Assembly: GCA_041738505.1 (NCBI GenBank)
Contig: JBGSPQ010000028.1
Span: 12,866-76,865 of the forward strand
Direction of reading: 5' to 3'
DNA length: 64,000 bases
Source: JBGSPQ01 sp041738505
GTDB lineage: Bacteria > Patescibacteriota > Gracilibacteria > UBA1369
Shown: piece by piece, positions 35,675 through 43,352 of the stretch
Layout: every line of letters starts with the position of its first letter
Numbering within the stretch: the first letter of the stretch is position 1
The notes under the pieces: generated by a model
Told to the model about the DNA's origin: nothing
What the model saw: only the letters and a program-made list of their open reading frames with translations
The model's database searches: none
Program-made: the position numbers and the translations under genes

Positions 35675-36970
35675 ATGATAGCAAAACAAAATATTCTGAA
35701 GGATTATGTTATTGAACCTCCCAGCGGTAAGTGGTGGCACTACCTGGCTTACGCAGCTTTGTTATTTGTTGTGATTTATATTTCCAATATTGAAGTTGCG
35801 TTTGCGTCGGTTAATACTGGGAACGGAGCGGCGGCATGGGTTACCATGTCGGAATCCAATGACGAAGGTTTCAACAGTGTTAATAACGTGACGAAACCCG
35901 TTGAAGAAGCGACACCTTCGGTGGCGACTCCAGAGCCTTCATTTAACAATCAGGTATTTACAATTTCCGCTTACTATTCGCCGGTGCAGGGACAGAACAG
36001 ATATGTTACGGGGTCTTATGCGGGTGATATACGCCTTAACGGCGGAGGTGTGAACGGAGCCGACGGAACACCGGTTTACCCGGGTATGATAGCCGCCCCA
36101 AGCACGTTTGCTTTTGGTACAAAGATGCACATTCCGGGAATAGGGACAGTGGCGGTTCACGACCGCGGAGGCGCGATAAAGGGAAGTAGACTTGATGTAT
36201 GGATGGGTTATGGAGACAAAGGACTGGAAAGAGCGATGAAGTGGGGCAAACGAACACTTGAGGTAAAAGTTTACGGGATTAATCCCGATGTTGTTGAACA
36301 GATTGAATTGGATGGTTATTCGGAAAGCGAAAAGCATTATACCGCGCAGGAAAGCGGTGGCGGCAACGTGTCGGAGGTTACTGCACAGGTTCAACCAGTG
36401 CCATCTTCCCGATTATTTTCCGGTCAGTTGAAGATTGGAAGCTCCGGTCAGGATGTTGCAAAACTGCAGCAGATTTTAAAAGATCTTAAATACTATGAGG
36501 GAGAAATTACTTCTGTTTTTGACACAGCAACCCACGAAGCCGTGGCCAGATTTCAGATATCAAAAAACGTTGTGCCTTCCCAAAATTCTTACGGGGCGGG
36601 TTACGTTGGCCCCGTGACTTCAAGTCTGCTGGCAAGCGCCGCAGGAGGAATTGAAACGGCACACGCCATGAGCTCCGAAATTACTTATGACGGTATTTTT
36701 TCAACTGATTTAAAGCCGGGGGACAGCGGAGAAAATGTAATAGAACTTCAGGTTGAATTACAGAAGGTAAATCTTTTTGGAATTGAACCCACAGGCTATT
36801 ACGGTGAGCTTACCGAGCATGCGATATACAAATTCCAGCAGATCCATATGCTTGCCGGAGATAAAACGGCAACCGGAGCGGGCATTTTCGGGCCGATGAC
36901 CAGATCAAAAATGAACGAGATTGTGGCCGCGAGACTTAAGATTGAGGAAATGATAACGGAAAACCCCTAA
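35675..36970 (+). CDS. Cell-wall protein with 3D (RlpA-like) domain and two peptidoglycan-binding domains
   Basis: A hydrophobic segment at about residues 23-45 serves as signal or anchor. The 3D domain (about 88-210) has AYYSPVQGQNRY, FGTKMHIPGIGTVAVHDRGGAIKGSRLDVWMG and WGKRTLEVKVYG, the double-psi barrel seen in resuscitation/lytic-transglycosylase-like proteins. Two PG_binding_1 domains follow, at about 247-325 (LKIGSSGQDVAKLQQILKDL) and 345-420 (LKPGDSGENVIELQVELQKV). It should therefore bind the peptidoglycan outside the membrane and perhaps cleave it. The cleavage activity rests on family resemblance. The gene is monocistronic. Confidence 0.86.
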   Translation: MIAKQNILKDYVIEPPSGKWWHYLAYAALLFVVIYISNIEVAFASVNTGNGAAAWVTMSESNDEGFNSVNNVTKPVEEATPSVATPEPSFNNQVFTISAYYSPVQGQNRYVTGSYAGDIRLNGGGVNGADGTPVYPGMIAAPSTFAFGTKMHIPGIGTVAVHDRGGAIKGSRLDVWMGYGDKGLERAMKWGKRTLEVKVYGINPDVVEQIELDGYSESEKHYTAQESGGGNVSEVTAQVQPVPSSRLFSGQLKIGSSGQDVAKLQQILKDLKYYEGEITSVFDTATHEAVARFQISKNVVPSQNSYGAGYVGPVTSSLLASAAGGIETAHAMSSEITYDGIFSTDLKPGDSGENVIELQVELQKVNLFGIEPTGYYGELTEHAIYKFQQIHMLAGDKTATGAGIFGPMTRSKMNEIVAARLKIEEMITENP

Positions 36971-36981
36971 TATCCAAATCT

Positions 36982-37599
36982 TTAGGATATATCGTCCGGC
37001 CGAATACCGGCGGCTTCGCATATTTCCTTTTCCAGTTTTCCGGCTACTTTAATGATTTCCACTTCGGTACGGGAGATTTTTTTGTTGCCCAGATATCTTT
37101 GTCTGCCTTCTTCAAAGCGGTATTCCATGGAAACAACAGCGTCATGCAATACTCGTTTGTCGGCGTAATATAGGATTTTTTCTTCAATGGTCTGCGGTCT
37201 TAACCGCGGGTCAGAGGAGACTAGGCATGAGTGGTCGTGTTTTCTTATTATTTGAGCCAGAACAGGTTCGTTTAAATCGTTCATAAGCGATTCCGCCGCG
37301 CGAATGTGACTCATGCCACGGTATCGGTTGATAATATTTATCCAGATACGCTTTGTCAGGCCATCATATTGGGTATCTTTGAATATCCGGTCCGATTTTT
37401 TAAATTCGCATACTTTAAGAAGATCATGCAGAAGGGCGGCGTTTCTTACCAGGTTGATTTTAACGGTCCGCCTCCCATTTTTTTTATTTATTCTGCGTCC
37501 GATGAATACGGCCACCTTAGCCACTTTTTGCATATGTGAGCCAATATGTTCAGGGACCCGATATCGCCGATGGAGTTTTTTTATGGTGCCTCGGTTCAT
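36982..37599 (-). CDS. HD-domain metal-dependent phosphohydrolase
   Basis: HD-domain enzymes hydrolyse phosphate esters, often nucleotides. The motif pattern is complete: HIGSHMQKVAKVA (first His), AALLHDLLKVCEF (HD pair), GMSHIRAAESL, IRKHDH and EKILYYADKRV (final Asp). The length of 205 aa fits the YqeK/HDIG-like group, but the substrate cannot be set from sequence. The start overlaps the end of tsaE by four bases, so it is the second gene of a two-gene operon. It is convergent with the 3D-domain gene, and an ATATCC/GGATAT inverted repeat lies between them at 36970-36990. Confidence 0.85.
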   Translation of the reverse strand: MNRGTIKKLHRRYRVPEHIGSHMQKVAKVAVFIGRRINKKNGRRTVKINLVRNAALLHDLLKVCEFKKSDRIFKDTQYDGLTKRIWINIINRYRGMSHIRAAESLMNDLNEPVLAQIIRKHDHSCLVSSDPRLRPQTIEEKILYYADKRVLHDAVVSMEYRFEEGRQRYLGNKKISRTEVEIIKVAGKLEKEICEAAGIRPDDIS

Positions 37600-38033
37600 T
37601 TGATTTGAATTTTTCTTTGTTGTTCTCCGGTGTAAGAAATGAAAATTTCGGTTCTATTTTCGGGTAAAAGATGACGGATTCGGTCAGCCCACTCAATAAT
37701 TATCCAAACATTTTTTTTGTTAAAAATTTCCTCTATTTCGCCCGCCAGCAAGTCGTCGGTGCTTTCCAGTCTGTAAAAGTCAAAATGATACAGATGGCCA
37801 TTTTCCAGGGGGTAGGTGCGCAGTAACGTATAGGTGGGGCTTTTAATCTGCTTGTCGGAAACGCCGAGTCCGGTGGCGAAACCTTTGGCAAATACCGTTT
37901 TCCCCGCTCCCAAATCGCCGTAAAGACAAAATACGCCCCCATTTGGAAAATTTTTTGCCAGATTTTTGCCGGTTCGCATAGTCTGGGCTGGGTTCTTTGA
38001 GTCAAATTCAGCTTTGTATAATTGTTTTTCCAC
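37596..38033 (-). CDS. tsaE: tRNA threonylcarbamoyladenosine biosynthesis ATPase TsaE
   Basis: TsaE is the ATPase that works with TsaB and TsaD to make t6A at position 37 of ANN-reading tRNAs. The Walker A motif GDLGAGKT is near residue 39, preceded by GGVFCLY and followed by FAKGFATGLGV and SPTYTLL. HFDFYRLES and IIIEWADRI are the later conserved segments. Size (145 aa) is normal. It shares a four-base overlap with the downstream HD gene. TsaB and TsaD are not in the window. Confidence 0.94.
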   Translation of the reverse strand: MEKQLYKAEFDSKNPAQTMRTGKNLAKNFPNGGVFCLYGDLGAGKTVFAKGFATGLGVSDKQIKSPTYTLLRTYPLENGHLYHFDFYRLESTDDLLAGEIEEIFNKKNVWIIIEWADRIRHLLPENRTEIFISYTGEQQRKIQIK

Positions 38034-38050
38034 TGTTTTTTTGGTATAAT
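38022..38050 (+). promoter_or_regulatory. Predicted promoter for the M23-SLH protein
   Basis: TTGTTT (38022-38027) and a perfect TATAAT (38045-38050) are 17 bases apart, and TGG before the -10 makes it an extended -10. The ATG at 38083 is 32 bases downstream. The -35 overlaps the first codons of tsaE on the other strand. Confidence 0.6.
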
Positions 38051-38082
38051 CAGAAGATTACATTAAATAAATACACCAAGTC

Positions 38083-40050
38083 ATGGCAAATACAAAAGAT
38101 ATAGGTACGGAAACATACCGAAAAATCGGTAAATTCCACTGGGTGCTGCTATTGATTCTGCTTTTTGGAACGGCTTTTTTGGCTGAACAAGGTGCATGGT
38201 ATTTCCAAACCAGCGTTTTACCCACACAATCGCCGGCGGCTTATGACGGCACCACTTTACCGGTTTTGAAGGTTGCAAAATGGACTGCGTTAAGTTCTGA
38301 TGAAAGGAGCGCTTCTTATGATCAGCTTTCATCTTCCGGAAAGCTGATTTCGCTTCCAGTTTACGACCCAAATGTATTAAAGACTCCCGTTGAGGGGCTG
38401 GGCTGGTCTTCGGAAAGCGACTTGAACATCCGTAACGCCAAAATAACATTCAGTGTGCCATACATGGGTAATTATAAATTGGACGGGCTGGAATACGCGG
38501 GAAGCCATCTGGCGGTGGACATTAAACTGCCTATGAATACACCGGTTTATGCCATTGGAAACGGTACCGTCGTTAAGGCGTCGAATCAATCCACAGGTTT
38601 TGGGAATCATATTGTCATCAAACATGACAATTTCCCCGGTTTTAGTAATGCCTCGTCCAAAGAAACTTACTATTCCTCGTATTCTCATCTGGATTCTTTA
38701 AATGTCGGAGAGAATGATATTGTCACAAAGGGACAATTTATTGGAAAGAGCGGAGCTACCGGAACCGCAACCACACCTCATCTGCATTTCCAGATTGACA
38801 ACGCGAGCGCACCCTGGCATCCGTATTGGCCTTTTACTTATCAGGAATCTGCGGCCGCGGGTCTGACCTTTACGGAATCGATCAATGCCGCCCTTGGTAA
38901 AGATAAGGCTCTTCAGACAACTATTAATCCAATGCTGTATGTTCAGAAATATATGAACGGGTTTTCCTCATCATCAACCTATACGGATACAACCGTGACT
39001 CCGGATGTGAATACCACCACTCCTTCAAATACCGTGTCCACTCCCGCGAGCTCAACGCCCGATGATTTTGACCTCCCTCCCACCGATACAAGCGTTGAAA
39101 CCACTCCTGTCAATTCAGAACCGGTTATTGAAGTTGAACCGGAAATCGTAGCAAGTCCGGCAGTTGAACTGGAAATCTCTCATGACGGGAATTTTACAGA
39201 CGGGCAGATTGAAAACATAAAAGTTACCGCACTGGATGCCTCCGGAAATATTGCGATCGGCTACAAGCCGGCTACAGGCGTTTACATAGATAGTCTTCTT
39301 GGTTCCGTAGAGGCTCCCGACTCCCTTTCCGCAGAGGATTTCAATAATGGTGTTGCCGTTTTTCAGGTAACGACACGCGGACAAATGCCGATACAGCTTA
39401 AAGCAGATGACGGCACTATCTCCGGCCAGAGCACGGTCCTGACCAATGCACTTTTTTCAGATGTGGAGCAGGATAATGCATCATACCCGGCTATAAGCTT
39501 TCTTAAGCAACATAATGTAATAGGCGGATACCCCGACGGCAGTTTTAAACCCGATAATGTTGTCAGCAGAGTGGAGGCGCTTAAATTCATACTCAACGGC
39601 ATCAACTCAAATTTAATATCGGCCAGAGAACTGCCATTCCCCGACACCAGCGCCAAAGAATGGTATTCGGATTATGTGGCCACGGGATACAACAGGTTGA
39701 TAGTTGAGGGTTATCCCGACAGCACTTTCAAGCCGTCAAATACGGTTAACAGGGCCGAGTTCCTGAAAATGCTTTTGACCGCTATGGAAGTGGAGGTTGA
39801 TATGAATGTTTCGGAGGATGTTTATAAAGATGTGTCTTTGGAATCCTGGTACGCGCCTTATGTAAAATTTGCCAAAGAAAAGAATCTGATTGTCATCAAG
39901 GAAGGCAAATTCGGTCCCGAGGAAGGCATGACCAGAGAGGAAACAGCGGAACTGATTTACAGGACCATTCTGCTGAAAGTCAGTGGCGCCCCAAAGTATT
40001 CCTCCGGTATCAAAGTGTCTGAAACCGACACCGTAAATTATTTCTCGTAA
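38083..40050 (+). CDS. S-layer-anchored M23 metallopeptidase with three SLH domains
   Basis: M23 peptidases cleave peptidoglycan cross-links. A membrane helix covers about residues 18-37. The M23 domain (about 115-285) keeps its zinc ligands: H142 and D146 in SHLAVDIK and the HLH motif at 233-235 in TPHLHFQID. A Thr/Pro/Ser/Glu-rich linker (about 300-370) leads to an Ig-like stretch (about 370-455). Three SLH domains end the protein (about 463-515, 525-580 and 590-640), with GGYPDGSFKPDNVVSRVEALKF and EGYPDSTFKPSNTVNRAEFLKM. SLH domains bind cell-wall polymers, so this protein should be held at the wall. It has its own promoter. Confidence 0.9.
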   Translation: MANTKDIGTETYRKIGKFHWVLLLILLFGTAFLAEQGAWYFQTSVLPTQSPAAYDGTTLPVLKVAKWTALSSDERSASYDQLSSSGKLISLPVYDPNVLKTPVEGLGWSSESDLNIRNAKITFSVPYMGNYKLDGLEYAGSHLAVDIKLPMNTPVYAIGNGTVVKASNQSTGFGNHIVIKHDNFPGFSNASSKETYYSSYSHLDSLNVGENDIVTKGQFIGKSGATGTATTPHLHFQIDNASAPWHPYWPFTYQESAAAGLTFTESINAALGKDKALQTTINPMLYVQKYMNGFSSSSTYTDTTVTPDVNTTTPSNTVSTPASSTPDDFDLPPTDTSVETTPVNSEPVIEVEPEIVASPAVELEISHDGNFTDGQIENIKVTALDASGNIAIGYKPATGVYIDSLLGSVEAPDSLSAEDFNNGVAVFQVTTRGQMPIQLKADDGTISGQSTVLTNALFSDVEQDNASYPAISFLKQHNVIGGYPDGSFKPDNVVSRVEALKFILNGINSNLISARELPFPDTSAKEWYSDYVATGYNRLIVEGYPDSTFKPSNTVNRAEFLKMLLTAMEVEVDMNVSEDVYKDVSLESWYAPYVKFAKEKNLIVIKEGKFGPEEGMTREETAELIYRTILLKVSGAPKYSSGIKVSETDTVNYFS

Positions 40051-40108
40051 AAGTTAATTGAGATTTTTTTTATTCTTAGGTATATTGGCGCAAGCCTGAT
40101 TGTTTTTT

Positions 40109-40185
40109 GCGCCCGTAGCTCAGCTGGATAGAGCAGTGCCCTTCTAAGGCAAAGGTCGGAGGTTCGAATCCCCCCGGGCGTACCA
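40109..40185 (+). tRNA. tRNA-Arg (UCU)
   Basis: The acceptor 40109-40115 pairs with 40175-40181 (G1.U72 wobble), the D stem is GCTC/GAGC, and the anticodon loop CTTCTAA gives UCU (codons AGA/AGG). The T arm has GTTCGAATC in a GGAGG-type stem. CCA is encoded at 40183-40185. Confidence 0.95.
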
Positions 40186-40189
40186 GATA

Positions 40190-40215
40190 AAAACACTTGT
40201 CTTTTTTGGTGTTTT
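40190..40215 (+). terminator. Possible terminator after tRNA-Arg
   Basis: AAAACAC (40190-40196) and GTGTTTT (40209-40215) are perfect 7-base complements with a 12-base loop, followed by CTGTTTTATT. The stem is AT-rich, so termination would be weak. Confidence 0.35.
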
Positions 40216-40268
40216 CTGTTTTATTATTATTTCGACAGAAGAATTATTTATGAATAATAAACTATTAA

Positions 40269-40841
40269 ATGAGATTAAAAGAACATGAAGAGGTTGTAAA
40301 AGTGTTCCACCACCATTATACGGCTTTGGTGCTGAGGGAATTGAAGGTTGCGTTAATCAGTATTCCTTTTTTCTTTGTGGCCTCATTTGTCAGCCCTTTG
40401 CTTAATTACTGGCAGATGTTCTTTGTGTATTCGGTTGTCGGCGCGCTTTTTTTGGCGGTGATTTTGTATGACGGCATTCTTTATTGGCTGGATCGGCTGA
40501 TAGTTACCAATATGCGAGTGCTTTATATTGACTGGAAAAATATTTTCAGTCGCAGTGAGCACGAGGCCGAACTTGTGGATATCCAGGATATTGAAACCAC
40601 GGAAACCGGAGTTTTGGCATTTTTGCCGATTTTTGATTATGGAAATTTCATGCTTGAGACGGCTTCCGCCCATACCATAATCAATTTCAACGAGGCTCCC
40701 GATCCCGAAGGGATTAAGCATTTTATCTACCATTTGGATATAAAACCGAATAGAATAAGATCCGTAGCCAATCAAACAGAAGCGGATGATAAAGCGAGAC
40801 AACCAGTCGAAGAAGCGTCTGCTGTCACCAGAAGACAATAG
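40269..40841 (+). CDS. PH-domain (YdbS/bPH2-like) membrane protein
   Basis: This protein has two hydrophobic helices (about residues 23-45 and 52-75), a charged cytoplasmic segment, and a bacterial PH-like domain (about 80-165) that starts [18 protein letters not shown]. It includes [27 protein letters not shown]. Its function is unknown. It resembles YdbS/YdbT proteins found throughout Patescibacteria. The polar tail overlaps the start of ruvB by 56 bases, so the two are probably co-transcribed. Confidence 0.78.
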   Translation: MRLKEHEEVVKVFHHHYTALVLRELKVALISIPFFFVASFVSPLLNYWQMFFVYSVVGALFLAVILYDGILYWLDRLIVTNMRVLYIDWKNIFSRSEHEAELVDIQDIETTETGVLAFLPIFDYGNFMLETASAHTIINFNEAPDPEGIKHFIYHLDIKPNRIRSVANQTEADDKARQPVEEASAVTRRQ

Positions 40842-41826
40842 CGAAAGCACGGGCACGTTTGAAACGGGACTCCGTCCTGTCAGTCTTTCTGATTACATCG
40901 GGCAGGAGGAAATCAAGAGGAATCTTGGGGTTTTTATGACTGCCGCTAAGAACAGAGAAGAGAGTTTGGAGCATATTCTGATTCACGGGCCGCCGGGTTT
41001 GGGAAAGACGACTCTTGCTCATATCATTGCCAGGGAAATGGGAGTCAATATCAGGATAACTTCGGGGCCGGCGCTGGAAAAACAGGGTGACTTGGCATCT
41101 ATTATTTCCAATCTCAAGGAAAAAGATGTTCTTTTTATAGATGAAATTCACAGACTTCGGCCGGCGGTTGAAGAGGTTTTGTATACGGCAATGGAGGATT
41201 TCGGGATTGATTTGGTAATCGGCAAGGGTCCATCTGCAAGGACCATGAGGCTGGCTTTGCCCAAATTCACTTTAATCGGTGCGACTACGAAAATGAGTAT
41301 GCTTTCCTCCCCTCTCCGTGACAGGTTTGGGGTGGTTCTGCGGTTAAATTTTTATGACGAAATCAGTATTGAAAAGATTATTCGCAGGTCGGCTGGAATA
41401 CTTAAATGCAGAATAGATGATGACGCCTGCGAAAGACTGGCTCTTTCCGCCAGGAACACCCCCAGAATTGCCAACCGTCTGCTACGCAGGGTGAGAGATT
41501 TTGCGGACATGGAAAATCTGGAATCAATCAATCTGAAGGTGGTTAACACGGCTCTTGATTCACTGGGGATAGATATGCTGGGTCTTGATGACACAGACAG
41601 AAGAATACTGGAAACCATCATTGGAAAGTTTGGAGGAGGGCCGGTCGGGCTTAATACGATATCTGCCGCCGTATCGGAGGAGGAAGACACCATTGAAGAT
41701 GTTTATGAGCCATATCTGATTAAACTGGGACTGCTTGAGCGGACCGCGCGCGGTCGGCTCGTTACTAACAATGCCTACCAACATTTAAATATTCATAAAT
41801 CAATTTCATATGAAGGGAAAGATTAA
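40786..41826 (+). CDS. ruvB: Holliday junction branch migration helicase RuvB
   Basis: RuvB is the hexameric AAA+ motor that moves Holliday junctions with RuvA. The N-terminus has [21 protein letters not shown], Walker A is [16 protein letters not shown] near residue 66, Walker B is LFIDEIHRL, and PLRDRFG is the sensor region. It ends in the RuvB winged helix ([16 protein letters not shown]). At 346 aa it is normal. The start overlaps the PH-protein gene by 56 bases, which is long but no later ATG precedes the conserved core. RuvA and RuvC are not in the window. It overlaps the next gene by 17 bases. Confidence 0.95.
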   Translation: MIKRDNQSKKRLLSPEDNSESTGTFETGLRPVSLSDYIGQEEIKRNLGVFMTAAKNREESLEHILIHGPPGLGKTTLAHIIAREMGVNIRITSGPALEKQGDLASIISNLKEKDVLFIDEIHRLRPAVEEVLYTAMEDFGIDLVIGKGPSARTMRLALPKFTLIGATTKMSMLSSPLRDRFGVVLRLNFYDEISIEKIIRRSAGILKCRIDDDACERLALSARNTPRIANRLLRRVRDFADMENLESINLKVVNTALDSLGIDMLGLDDTDRRILETIIGKFGGGPVGLNTISAAVSEEEDTIEDVYEPYLIKLGLLERTARGRLVTNNAYQHLNIHKSISYEGKD

Positions 41827-43204
41827 TGCAAAAACAGGAATTTTATTTTTGATCGCAATCGGCATTTTTATGTTAGCCGGGTGCCAGTCGGAACCGCAGG
41901 ATCAGGCATTTTTTAATGACGATGTTCCGATGGACCGCAGAATCGGCGAGATCAGGTCGCTTGGCGGTGTAAAGACCGAGAGCCAGGGAACACACATTTT
42001 ACAGCTGGATAACGGGGATACGGTTTTGCTTAAGAGCATCGCGATAAATCTGGATGATGCCAAATATAAGGGACAAACGGTGGAGGTTCGCGGAGTTTTA
42101 ACTTATACAAAGGACTCTAAATCGCTTATGGAGGTTATGAATATTGATGTATTGGAACAATATGAGGCGAAGGAGGCGGCCAAGGCCAAGTGGGTGACTT
42201 ATGACGGAGCTGACTTTGGTTTTTCACTTAAATACAGGGATGATTTTATAGTCAGGGAAGGAGCCAACGGAGTGACTTTTGAAATACCCGATACATCAAG
42301 TCCGGTTGAGGAAGAAACCACTGTGGCGGATGATGAGGCTGCCGCGGATACGGAAACAACTTCGGGAATTGAAGATGAGCCGGCGGTACATCTGGTGATG
42401 ATAGATGTTGAATCAAGAAGTGAGGAAAAAGATTTACATTCAAAACTTGAACTTGAAGGTGATACGGGCGAGGACCTGCTGAAGGCGGGTTTAACCATGA
42501 GCAAGATAGGAGCAGACGGGCTTATGGCTTACAAGAGCGAATATATGGATGGAGCAGGACTGGCGTTTTACGTGGAAAATGCCAATTATATTTACACTGT
42601 AACCTTTGAGGCCGGGGCCGACTCGGGCTATTTGGAAGCCAAAAATATATTCTATGAAATGCTGGGTACGTTTAAAATTGAAGGCGGGGAGGCGGCTGTA
42701 ACAGAGGATTCAAGCACAAATGAGAGTGATGTTGAAGCTGATGAAGAGAATAATCAGAATGAAGATGAAGGATCATTGGATTTTGAAGGCGGGGATAATT
42801 TTGACGAGGAAAATGGCAGTACGGATGAGGAAGTTGTGAAAGAAGCCGACGATACCGAGGTGGCGGACGGGTTTAATGTATTTGAAAACGAGACTTTTGA
42901 ATTCAGCATCCAGTACCCCAAAAACTGGTATTATTCCGGTGCGACCAGCAGTGATTCGGATGTGGTCAGGAGGTATGAATTTGGCGACGAACCAACCGAT
43001 GAACAAGCGGGCAACGTATATTTGGATGTATTCAAAGGAACCATTCCGGAGGGCTCTTCGGCCGGTGCCGACGGCAATATCACGATTGTCTCGGAGGGTG
43101 GAACGGTTGAGCTTTATATTGAAGGGGAGGACCGAAATTTTAGATTAAGCGGTCCGGGTTCTCTGGAAAATACTTTGCTGGATATGGCGAAGACGCTGGA
43201 ATAA
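41810..43204 (+). CDS. Lipoprotein with two PsbP-like repeats and acidic linker
   Basis: A lipoprotein signal ([25 protein letters not shown]) ends in a lipobox with Cys25. An OB-like beta region (about 45-115, [21 protein letters not shown] and [12 protein letters not shown]) is followed by two related segments: [12 protein letters not shown] (about 140) and [13 protein letters not shown] (about 363), each the start of a PsbP/Mog1-like fold. Between them lies a strongly acidic linker (about 296-352). It is an outward-facing lipoprotein of unknown role. It overlaps ruvB by 17 bases and so probably shares its transcript. Confidence 0.75.
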   Translation: MKGKINAKTGILFLIAIGIFMLAGCQSEPQDQAFFNDDVPMDRRIGEIRSLGGVKTESQGTHILQLDNGDTVLLKSIAINLDDAKYKGQTVEVRGVLTYTKDSKSLMEVMNIDVLEQYEAKEAAKAKWVTYDGADFGFSLKYRDDFIVREGANGVTFEIPDTSSPVEEETTVADDEAAADTETTSGIEDEPAVHLVMIDVESRSEEKDLHSKLELEGDTGEDLLKAGLTMSKIGADGLMAYKSEYMDGAGLAFYVENANYIYTVTFEAGADSGYLEAKNIFYEMLGTFKIEGGEAAVTEDSSTNESDVEADEENNQNEDEGSLDFEGGDNFDEENGSTDEEVVKEADDTEVADGFNVFENETFEFSIQYPKNWYYSGATSSDSDVVRRYEFGDEPTDEQAGNVYLDVFKGTIPEGSSAGADGNITIVSEGGTVELYIEGEDRNFRLSGPGSLENTLLDMAKTLE

Positions 43205-43215
43205 GGCAATGTTGC

Positions 43216-43244
43216 TTGACTTCAGGCAGTTAGCACTCTATTAT
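43216..43244 (+). promoter_or_regulatory. Sigma70-type promoter of clpC
   Basis: TTGACT (43216-43221) and TATTAT (43239-43244) are separated by exactly 17 bases. The -10 hexamer lies inside the spacer of the CIRCE operator, so repressor and polymerase would compete. Confidence 0.75.
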
Positions 43245-43256
43245 TGATAGTGCTAA
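43230..43256 (+). promoter_or_regulatory. CIRCE operator (HrcA-binding site)
   Basis: TTAGCACTC (43230-43238), a 9-base spacer, then TAGTGCTAA (43248-43256). The consensus is TTAGCACTC-N9-GAGTGCTAA, so only one base differs. HrcA bound here would block clpC until heat or misfolded protein titrates the repressor. Confidence 0.9.
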
Positions 43257-43352
43257 TATTTAATCATAAAGATGCAACTAGTAAAGCTGTTTTACTAATA
43301 GGCAAGGCCTAAAATATGTTATTATTTACTGAAATTTAATTTAAAAATAAAC

